NCBI GenBank assembly: GCA_003567135.1
Contig: PXAI01000206.1
Span: 1-10,895 of the forward strand
DNA: 10,895 nt
Direction: 5' to 3'
Source: Balneolia bacterium
GTDB taxonomy: Bacteria; Bacteroidota; Rhodothermia; Balneolales; Cyclonatronaceae
In this document: piece after piece, positions 1 through 7,600 of the stretch
Layout of the letters: the number at the start of each line of letters is the position of its first letter
Numbering within the stretch: position 1 is the stretch's first letter
Notes under the pieces: model-generated
Told to the model about the DNA's origin: nothing
Seen by the model: the letters and a program-made list of their open reading frames with translations, nothing else
The model's database searches: none
Program-made: the position numbers and the translations under genes

Positions 1-25
1 AAACAATAGGCAAAGGAGAAAATCC

Positions 26-43
26 TTACAAAGTTTTTTGTAA
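26..43. terminator. AT-rich perfect hairpin, possible weak terminator
   Basis: TTACAAA (26-32) and TTTGTAA (37-43) form a perfect 7-bp stem with a 4-nt loop. The hairpin lies about 170 bp beyond the stop codon of the minus-strand sensor gene. Read in that gene's direction, the following bases (rising from 25 down) include a short TTTT but no proper U-tract, and the stem is AT-rich, so a terminator role is only possible. It could equally belong to an unseen gene to the left. Confidence 0.25.
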
Positions 44-60
44 AAATTTCTGAGGAAGGA

Positions 61-203
61 AACCGCAGAGGGCGCAGAGGAATGCGCAGAATTGCGCAGA
101 GGAAGAAAAAAGTAACCGTGAAGGTCACGACAAAAACAGTGAAGTTTCACAAAGAAAAAAAACTCTGCGAAACTCTGCGTTTAACTCCTATAACTCTGTG
201 GTT
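61..203. repeat. Symmetric inverted-repeat element with two internal hairpins
   Basis: The left arm holds CGCAGAG-type units starting at 64, 73, 85 and 95. The right arm holds the complementary CTCTGCG-type units starting at 163, 173, 185 (degenerate) and 194. Spacings are mirror images (9, 12, 10 and 10, 12, 9), so base i faces base 264-i throughout. By hand count, 30 of 41 positions in the arm (61-101) pair, counting two G-U pairs; 61-70 and 95-101 are fully paired. The interior carries two small hairpins: CGTGA/TCACG at 117-129 and GTGAA/TTTCAC-type at 139-150. The folded form is cloverleaf-like. It begins 12 bp beyond the sensor gene's stop codon. From memory, CGCAGAG/CTCTGTGGTT-type repeats occur between genes in many environmental bacterial genomes; I cannot verify this here. 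It may be a non-autonomous dispersed repeat, and it could also act as a transcription barrier. Confidence 0.7.
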
Positions 204-215
204 AACCCGGCAGGT

Positions 216-3200
216 TTATGTCACTTCTTCTAAAACTTCGGAAGGCGTTTTTTTGTAGTATTCGCGGAACGAGTAGCTGAAGTATGTGAGGCTGTTGAAT
301 CCGACGGCGTAGGCTACTTCGGAGATGTTGTGCTCGCCGGATTTCAGTAACTCGAGGGATTTTTCCATGCGGTATTGTTTCATCAACTCGTTCGGGGTGA
401 GCCCGGCGGAAACTTTGGTTTTTCTGTAAAGATTGCTTCGGTTGATGTTCAGTTTAGCGGCTAAATCGGAAACGCTGAAGTCGGGATTCATATACGACTG
501 GGCAAGCACTGCTTTGACTTTGTTCAGGAAGGAATCATCCCCGTTTTTTCCGTTCTGTGGGATTTTTGTATTGATTTGGCGGGTTAAGAACTCTCTGAGT
601 CTGAGCCGGGAGCGAAGCAGGTTTTCTATTCTGGAAATTAAAATTTCAGGATCAAACGGTTTGGTCAGGTATGCGTCTCCGCCCACTTCATATCCGCTGA
701 TTTCGCTGGCGCGCGAAGCTTTGGCGGTAAGAAATATTACCGGAACAGAGGCGGTATCAGGATTATTTTTCAGATGCTGATTGAACGTAAATCCATCCAT
801 CTGCGGCATCATGATATCGGCAATAATTAAATCCGGAGTGGCCTGCCGGATTTTTTCCAGTGCTTCCATGCCGTTGGCAGCTTCGGTCACGGTCCAGCGT
901 TCAGAAACCACGCGTTTAATGAAAATCCGCATCTCCGGATTATCCTCAACGAGTAAAATGACGGGCTCATCTTTTTTATGTGCCGGTTTTCCGGATCTGC
1001 GTTTTTGAGATTTCTTATCCGATGACAATTTTCTTTTCAGCTGTTCCTCATCAAGTTGACGCCCGCGCTGGATTTCCTCTTCGGTGAAATGCGAATATCC
1101 GTTTTTTAACGTGATGGTCATCGTTGTTCCGGAACCTTCTCCGGGGGATTCGGCGTAAATAACTCCCTGATGAGCTAAAACGTAATCCCGCGCCAGCGAT
1201 AATCCGATCCCCGATCCCTCATGAATTCTGGAAACGGAATTGTCGGCCTGATAAAAGCGTTCAAAAATTTTGGTGAGCTCTTTCTGTGAAATTCCGATAC
1301 CGCTGTCGGATACTTTGATATGGGTGGCGTCATTTTCTGTACTGACAGTAACCATGACATTGCCGCCATCGGGCGTGAATTTTACGGCATTGGAGATAAG
1401 ATTACTGATGATCTGCTGAAGCTTTTCCGGATCTGCATAGACCGTTTGATCACTGTTTTGAAGCTCAAGATTCAGCTCAAGTGACCGCGTTATCACAACC
1501 GGCCTGAACAGCTCCAGGATTTTTTCCAGAAAGGGCTTAAGGCGGATTTCCTGTACTGACAATTTCAGTCCGGAGTTGTCCAGCTGGGTGAGTTCAAGGG
1601 TTTGGTTGATGAGCTGCCTGAGTCGTTCAGCATTGTTGAGAACCATGCGAAGTTCCTGTTCGATATGCTTTACCTCAAGCGTGTTACCGTTTGAAAGTAT
1701 GTGCTGAACCGGACCCTTAATAAGCGTTAATGGAGTACGGAATTCGTGGCTGATGTTGGCGAAAAAGCGTGTTTTTGCCTGATTGAGCTCCTTTAATTCT
1801 TCCGCCTGTTTTGCAGTTCTTTCCATTTCAAGGCTCAGCATTTCTGTTTGCTGATCCACTTTTTCCTGCAATAGCTTTTCGTTTTTCTCAAGTTTGCGGA
1901 TACGAAGCCTGAATCCGGAGTATATCAGCAGAATAATAGCGATGATCACCAGTGCCCGAAACCAGCTTGTTTCATAAAACCAGGGGCTGATCGTAATAGT
2001 CATGCGGGCGGGTTCACTGCTCCAGCTGCCCAGGTGATTACTGCCGATGACTTCAAAAGTGTACGTTCCGGGCGGAATATTTGTGTATGCCGTACTCCGG
2101 CGGTTTCCGGCATCAATCCAGGAGTCGTTGAAACCGGCGAGGCGATATTTAAAACGGTTTTTCTGCGGAGCCGTCATGCTCAGGCTGGTGAACGAGAATT
2201 CGAAATCGCGCTTATCTTTAGCGAGTTTTATCTGCGGAGATGACGCGTCAATTTTGTTGATGCCGCCAACCAGAACCTGATCAACCTCAACTTTTGGCGG
2301 ACGGTTCTGCGAAAGCAGGGTATCAGGATGAAACGTAACCAGGCCGTCCTGCGTAGGCAGCCAGATTCGTCCGTCGGAGGCAAGAATTCCGGCAGGCTGC
2401 ATGCCTCCGTTGCCCTCGCTGTTTCGCATTCCGTCGCTCTCATTAAACGTTGTGCCGTTCAGCCTCGAAGTTTCTCCACGGTGATAGGCTTCAAGGTCAG
2501 TATAAGGCACTGTGTAAATCCCCTGATTCGTATTCAGCCAAAAACGGCGGTTCTTATCTTTCAGAATGATGTGAACCGTGAAATTGGGAAGGCCGGACGC
2601 CGTTCTGTATTTGGTGATGTCATCCGGACTAAACGCGCCGTTCACAACGGGTAACCGGTACATGCCGATATCCTCAGTGCCGATCCACATCACATAGGTG
2701 TCCGGTTCTGAAGATTCGGTAATGTGAATCGACCGGATAATATCACTCGGATAACCATCTTCAGTGCTCAGTTTAACCACGCGGCCGTTTTTGTAGTTGA
2801 TGAGCCCGTCGCCGTTGCTGCCCATCCACAAACTTCCATCCGGGGCGGTTTTGAAAAAGCGAACCGGGTGGCCTGATATGTCAAGCTGATCCCACTGGCC
2901 CTCCGTTTTCCGGAATACGCCCTCACTCGTTCCGATCCACAGCCGGTTGCTGTTATCCTCATAAATGCTGAATATCTGTTCACCCGAAAACCGGGGATCA
3001 GAAATCTTCCCCGAAAACACTTCGCTTTCTGCGGTGAGCTCAAATAAACCTCCGCCAAGTAGTCCTGCCAGTATACTGTCATCAGAACGCTGGAATAAAG
3101 ACCAGACGTAAGCAACATTATCAGGACGATCCAAAGCGGGAGCATCGGTAACGCGAAAGTTTTCAATCGTTGCCAGGCCGTCGCCGTGTGTGCCCGCCCA

Positions 3201-4367
3201 AATCGTGCCATTTTGATCTTCCATCACCGCATAAATATTCTGGCCGGGTATGCCTTCAGGAGTGCTGAACGTAGTGAAATGATTGGGTTTCATCCTGAGC
3301 AGCTTGCCTCCGTTTGTACCGGCCCAGAAATTGCCTTCTGAATCAAACCGGTAGCCGCCAAACTCGCTGTCAATTTGAAGAATCTCCCGCTCATTTTTCC
3401 AGATTCGTGATCTTGAGATGATCCGGAAGTGGCCGTCAGGACCGATGATAAACGGGTCGAAAAAAGTGTAAGCCTCTCCGGCGCTCTCGCTGAAATGATT
3501 CAGCCGGTCGTTATCTGCATAGTAAAAACCGTTTTCGTAGCTGGCTATCCAAACTCGTCCATGCTGATCCTGCCCGATATGTGTTGGGCCTTCTGATATT
3601 TCGTCAAGAACGCTGAATGTGCTCAGGCTGTCATTTTTGAAATGATGTATGGTTAATCCGGTTCCAATCCAGATGGTTCCCTCATCGTCTTCATGAAAGG
3701 GGAGGAAATCTGTTCGGTATCGCTTCATGATAAAACGTGTTTCTCCCTCCTTATAGCGGTATACGTTTCCCGAATCAGCATCTGAGTACCACACGGCGCC
3801 AGAACTTTCCACAAATATCCGGTCGATATTACCTCTGATCAGATTCTCCCGAAAAGGCTTGATCTGATCCCCGTTTACAAAACTGATTCCCTCATCGGCA
3901 CCAATCCATACTTCTCCGTTCTGATCTGTATAGATTTTAGATGCATACCGGCCGTTAAGCCCGTCTTCGTTCGTCATCCTTTGGAATCTGCCTTCATGGA
4001 ACCTAAACAGATCCGATTGTTCAGATTTCAGCCAAAGTGTACCATCGGATGCTTCAGCAATCCCGTTAAGTCTGTTTGAAAGCAGGGCAGGATAGTTTTC
4101 GCGCTGGTAGGTCTTAAATCTGATTCCGTCAAAACGAACAAGGCCATCCGGAGAAACCATCCACAGAAAACCAGTCTTACTCTGAATAATTTTGCCAAGG
4201 TTGTTAACCGGTAATCCGTCATTGGCAGTCCATATATCTGTGATAAACTTTCGGTCGGGATTGTCTGATGCCAAAATGGTATCAGAAAAAAGAGCAAGCA
4301 GGATCAGAGCCACAGAAATCCTGTAGATGACTTTTAAAGAACACGATGTTGCCAGCAGACTTGGCAT
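216..4367 (-). CDS. Hybrid two-component system sensor histidine kinase/response regulator (HTCS), AraC-type output
   Basis: A 1,383-residue one-protein signalling system: a periplasmic sensor controls a cytoplasmic kinase, receiver and DNA-binding domain. The signal peptide is residues 1-33 (cleavage near ILA|S). About 14-15 Reg_prop motifs (such as GTIWAG, RLWIG, GSLWMG) span roughly 49-690, fitting two seven-bladed propellers. A Y_Y_Y domain follows (about 731-794), then a membrane helix (805-819), a coiled coil (about 824-868), HisKA with phospho-acceptor His874 in SHEFRTP, and HATPase with Asn993, DSGIG (1021-1025) and GSGIG (1051-1055). The receiver has acidic pair Glu1141/Asp1142, phospho-acceptor Asp1184, Thr1214 and Lys1236. 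An AraC-type double helix-turn-helix ends the protein (about 1283-1383). All catalytic residues are present, so it looks active. ATG 4367 is the only in-frame ATG after a stop at 4398-4400; the SD is weak. Family members usually regulate polysaccharide-utilisation loci by binding oligosaccharides; the ligand here is unknown. The gene diverges from the GLUG protein gene, its likely target. Confidence 0.96.
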   Translation of the reverse strand: MPSLLATSCSLKVIYRISVALILLALFSDTILASDNPDRKFITDIWTANDGLPVNNLGKIIQSKTGFLWMVSPDGLVRFDGIRFKTYQRENYPALLSNRLNGIAEASDGTLWLKSEQSDLFRFHEGRFQRMTNEDGLNGRYASKIYTDQNGEVWIGADEGISFVNGDQIKPFRENLIRGNIDRIFVESSGAVWYSDADSGNVYRYKEGETRFIMKRYRTDFLPFHEDDEGTIWIGTGLTIHHFKNDSLSTFSVLDEISEGPTHIGQDQHGRVWIASYENGFYYADNDRLNHFSESAGEAYTFFDPFIIGPDGHFRIISRSRIWKNEREILQIDSEFGGYRFDSEGNFWAGTNGGKLLRMKPNHFTTFSTPEGIPGQNIYAVMEDQNGTIWAGTHGDGLATIENFRVTDAPALDRPDNVAYVWSLFQRSDDSILAGLLGGGLFELTAESEVFSGKISDPRFSGEQIFSIYEDNSNRLWIGTSEGVFRKTEGQWDQLDISGHPVRFFKTAPDGSLWMGSNGDGLINYKNGRVVKLSTEDGYPSDIIRSIHITESSEPDTYVMWIGTEDIGMYRLPVVNGAFSPDDITKYRTASGLPNFTVHIILKDKNRRFWLNTNQGIYTVPYTDLEAYHRGETSRLNGTTFNESDGMRNSEGNGGMQPAGILASDGRIWLPTQDGLVTFHPDTLLSQNRPPKVEVDQVLVGGINKIDASSPQIKLAKDKRDFEFSFTSLSMTAPQKNRFKYRLAGFNDSWIDAGNRRSTAYTNIPPGTYTFEVIGSNHLGSWSSEPARMTITISPWFYETSWFRALVIIAIILLIYSGFRLRIRKLEKNEKLLQEKVDQQTEMLSLEMERTAKQAEELKELNQAKTRFFANISHEFRTPLTLIKGPVQHILSNGNTLEVKHIEQELRMVLNNAERLRQLINQTLELTQLDNSGLKLSVQEIRLKPFLEKILELFRPVVITRSLELNLELQNSDQTVYADPEKLQQIISNLISNAVKFTPDGGNVMVTVSTENDATHIKVSDSGIGISQKELTKIFERFYQADNSVSRIHEGSGIGLSLARDYVLAHQGVIYAESPGEGSGTTMTITLKNGYSHFTEEEIQRGRQLDEEQLKRKLSSDKKSQKRRSGKPAHKKDEPVILLVEDNPEMRIFIKRVVSERWTVTEAANGMEALEKIRQATPDLIIADIMMPQMDGFTFNQHLKNNPDTASVPVIFLTAKASRASEISGYEVGGDAYLTKPFDPEILISRIENLLRSRLRLREFLTRQINTKIPQNGKNGDDSFLNKVKAVLAQSYMNPDFSVSDLAAKLNINRSNLYRKTKVSAGLTPNELMKQYRMEKSLELLKSGEHNISEVAYAVGFNSLTYFSYSFREYYKKTPSEVLEEVT

Positions 4368-4444
4368 GACCTGAATACGAGTTAATGGGGTAACGCTCTA
4401 AATTTAAAGCATCTAACACTTTTATGCATCAAAATCTATAACAT

Positions 4445-4472
4445 TTGCAACATCATCGATAACCTTCATAAT
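4445..4472 (+). promoter_or_regulatory. Candidate sigma70-like promoter for the GLUG protein gene
   Basis: TTGCAA (4445-4450; 4 of 6 match to TTGACA) and CATAAT (4467-4472; 5 of 6 match to TATAAT) are separated by 16 bp. This would leave a leader of about 60 nt before ATG 4543. Bacteroidota often use different promoter motifs, so this could be a chance match in AT-rich DNA. Confidence 0.22.
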
Positions 4473-4487
4473 CAGCAGATTGTTATG
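4467..4487. promoter_or_regulatory. Pseudo-palindrome, possible operator
   Basis: CATAA and TTATG half-sites are separated by 11 nt, with two further symmetric pairs inside. The 21-bp site overlaps the candidate -10 element. That position and symmetry would suit a dimeric regulator such as the adjacent hybrid sensor, but five-base half-sites in AT-rich DNA are weak evidence. Confidence 0.2.
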
Positions 4488-4542
4488 ATTCTCCATTGAA
4501 TTTATTGTCAGCGATAGTCAGCCAAACACAATCTGAAAAGTT

Positions 4543-4653
4543 ATGATCATGCAGCACCCGGTACCGTTAAGCACCCCCAACCCCAAAATTTACTCAGCAT
4601 CATTCATTTTTTTGGCATTGATGCTGATTTTTCCCGGCTCGAATACCCTTGCA
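4543..4653 (+). other. Sec signal peptide of the GLUG protein
   Basis: Residues 1-37. The N-region is proline-rich and ends with Lys15; a hydrophobic core (about 19-31) with FIFLALMLIF follows, then PGSNTLA|Q as the probable cleavage site. There is no lipobox cysteine, so this is a soluble or surface protein rather than a lipoprotein. Confidence 0.85.
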
Positions 4654-7600
4654 CAAACATCCATTTCAAGCTGGACCGAACTGGCCAACATGACTCTTAA
4701 TGGTGATTATATACTCACCAGAAATCTGACCAGTTCAGATTCTGATTATGCTGCTATTGCCGGGCCATCTGCTAACGGGGGTGACGGCTGGGAGCCGATT
4801 GGAACATCCAGTAATGCGTTCAGGGGTGATTTTGATGGCGGCGGCTATGAAATTCAAGACCTCACGATCAATCGCGGGAATTATGTGGGGTTATTTGGGT
4901 GGGTTGAAGACGCTGATATAATAAATGTGACATTATCCGATTTTGATATTACCGGAAATTCATTTGTAGGTTCTGTAGCCGGGTATGCGGCACGTGATGA
5001 AATCGCTACGGGATCCAAATTTGAAAACCTGAACGCATCTGGTGTAATAAGTGCTGTGTCCTCAGTGGGTGGGATAGTCGGATATATTAACTTTGGATAC
5101 ATTCAGGATTCTCATACTAATGTGGTGATTAACCTTAGATCCAGTTCGTCTTTTAGTAATGCCGGCGGGCTTGCAGGGTGGGCTTCAAATATAATGTACA
5201 TACGGTTTTCAAGCGCAACAATGGAGATTACAGGATCGCCAGGTATGCGAATAGGTGGATTGGTTGGCGAATGGTTTCGTAATTCACAAAACGCATTTGG
5301 AATTCAAAACTCATTTGCATCCGTATCCATTTTTGGTGTAAGGGAACTTGGTGGATTAGTGGGCGATTCATTTAATTTGCGAATAAGTGATTCCTACGCT
5401 ACCGGAAATATTTCAGCCTCCGGAACTCCACCCATAGGAAATACGTCGTGTGGCGGATTGGCAGGAAGATCAAATACTACTATAATTCTGAATGCATACT
5501 TTGCAGGTGATGTAAACTGTGATGAAGCACGCGGAGCTTTAATTGGGGAAGCTAATTTTACTGATGTTCAGTCAGCATACTGGAATACAGATGGCGACGT
5601 TCCAGCCGGCCTTGCAGGTGAAGCCGATTCTGCCACAGATATTAGTGATAGCGGAGGGCTGGATACCTCAGAATTTTACAACGCAGATAATTTCATTGGC
5701 TGGAATTTTGGTGATTCAGAAGTTTGGATTTTACCGGATAGTCCTCCATTTCACTTTCCAATTCTTAGAAACAATGAGCAAGATCCCCCTCCGGGATTTG
5801 ATAACCCGTATGATGGTGGGGACGGATCACCGGGTAACCCGTTTCGAATCGCAAATGCGGAACAGCTTGATGCGGTGCGGTTGGTGCCGGATGGTAATTT
5901 TATAGTAATCAATGATATAAATCTGGCAACGTACATTTCACCTGGAAACCCGGGCTGGAATGATGGAGACGGCTGGGAACCCATCGGGGATACCGATACA
6001 GGCTTTTCCGGCACATTCGATGGCGACGGCTACGAAATAAGTAACCTGATGATCGATCGCTCATTTCGAAGTGCTCTTTTTGGGGTGGCCGAAGATGGGT
6101 TTGAGATTTCCAATCTTACGCTCTCAGATGTTCAAATTTCAGGTTCATCAAGAACGGCATCATTAATTGGAGATGCTGAAAATGGCACGGTAACCAATGT
6201 TACGGCAACAGGTAGCCTTAATAATGTGTCTGGCGGCACCTCCGGCGGATTAATCGGAGATGCCAGAGGAGTAATCATAAATGACAGCCATGCCGATGTT
6301 ACCGTATCAATCAGCGGCAGCCGAAGTTTTATAGGTGGCTTAGTAGGTAATTTGAGAATTGATTCCGAAGTCCATCGCTCCAGTGCAAGGGGTGATGTTA
6401 CAAATTCAGGAACCGGTACAGGTGGCCTTAGCGGAGCTGCAATAAATGGTTCAGTAATCACCGAATCTTTTGCAACAGGAAATGTAACCGGACAAGATCA
6501 AACGGGTGGACTGGTTGGCCAGTTGAATAATGATGCCCATATATCCGACAGCTATGCGGCGGGGCAGGTATCGGTAGGCCCCGGATTTGCGAGGTGCGGC
6601 GGATTGGTGGGGCGGGCTAATATAGGCTCTGATATCACCCGAAGCTATGCTTTAGGTGATTGCGACGGCGGGGGTGCCCTTGTTGGAGATACCGGAAGTA
6701 CTAATCCGGTTGACATGCTGCACAATTATTGGAACAGCGATCTCACATCCAATCCGGGAAATAACTCAGGGGTGGTTACTCTGCCGGATAATGGCCTGAC
6801 GACCTTCCAAATGTATCAGCAAGCCAGCTTTGATAACTGGGATTTTGATGATGTTTGGCAATTCGGTGCAGACGCTCCGGGCGTTTCATTTCCCACGTTA
6901 CGAAATAATGTTCAGGATCCCGCACCGGGTTTTGTGGAAAGTGTTTTCGCCAACACAACAAGCCCTTTTGAAATTGAAACGGCCGATCAGTTGTATGCTG
7001 TGCGTCTGCATTTAGGCGAAGATTACATTCTAATCAATGATATTGACTTGAATCAGGCACCCTATAACAGCGGTTCGGGATGGGAGCCCATCGGCAATTT
7101 ATCCACCGGCTTTTCCGGCACTTTTGATGGCAACGGCTACGAAATAAGCAACCTGATGATTGATCGCGCGGCCCGGAGTGCTCTTTTTGGCGTGGCTGAA
7201 GATGGGTTTGAAATTTCCAATCTTACGCTTTCGGATGTTGAAATATCAGGATCATCAAGAACGGCATCCCTGATTGGAGATGCTCTTAATGGCACGGTAA
7301 CCAATGTTACGGCAACAGGTAGTCTGAATAATGTATCGGGCGGAAGCTCTGGCGGATTAATCGGAGATGCCAGAGAGATAATCATAAATGACAGTCATAC
7401 CGATGTTACTGTATCGGTCAGCGGCAGCCGAAGTTTTATAGGTGGCCTGGTTGGTAATTTGAGAATTGATTCCGAAATCCATCGCTCCAGTGCAAGGGGT
7501 GATGTTACAAATTCGGGAACAGGAACAGGTGGCCTTGCCGGAGCTGCAATAAATGGTTCAGTAATCACCGAATCGTTTGCCACAGGAAATGTAACCGGTC

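Larger units (their letters stand above)
4368..4542. promoter_or_regulatory. Divergent intergenic control region
   Basis: These 175 bp separate the start codons of the two divergent genes, so they must hold both promoters unless transcription enters from elsewhere. The stretch is AT-rich. No clear Bacteroidota-type element (TTTG, then TAnnTTTG) is seen; the nearest is TAACATTTG near 4439-4447, off by one base. It holds a candidate sigma70-like promoter and a pseudo-palindrome, listed separately. No riboswitch or RNA gene was recognised. Confidence 0.7.

Noticed and set aside
61..203. Cloverleaf-like fold suggesting a tRNA
   Set aside because: It is too long and has no T-loop or anticodon-arm consensus. 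The arms are made of simple repeated units.
61..205. Short repeated units that might suggest a CRISPR array
   Set aside because: The units are only about 7 bp, the gaps are 2-5 bp, and the two halves are inverted relative to each other. There are no spacer-length unique segments and no cas genes.
433..2654. Plus-strand open frames inside the sensor gene (for example 433-780, 781-1008 and 2328-2654)
   Set aside because: They are opposite a continuous, motif-complete 1,383-residue protein, and their translations show no recognisable domain.
6132..7583. Related open frames on the minus strand at 6132-6461, 7137-7385 and 7395-7583, which look like paralogous small proteins
   Set aside because: They are antisense to the two copies of the tandem duplication and match each other only because the sense strand is duplicated. 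Codon-position patterns and motifs belong to the plus-strand GLUG frame.
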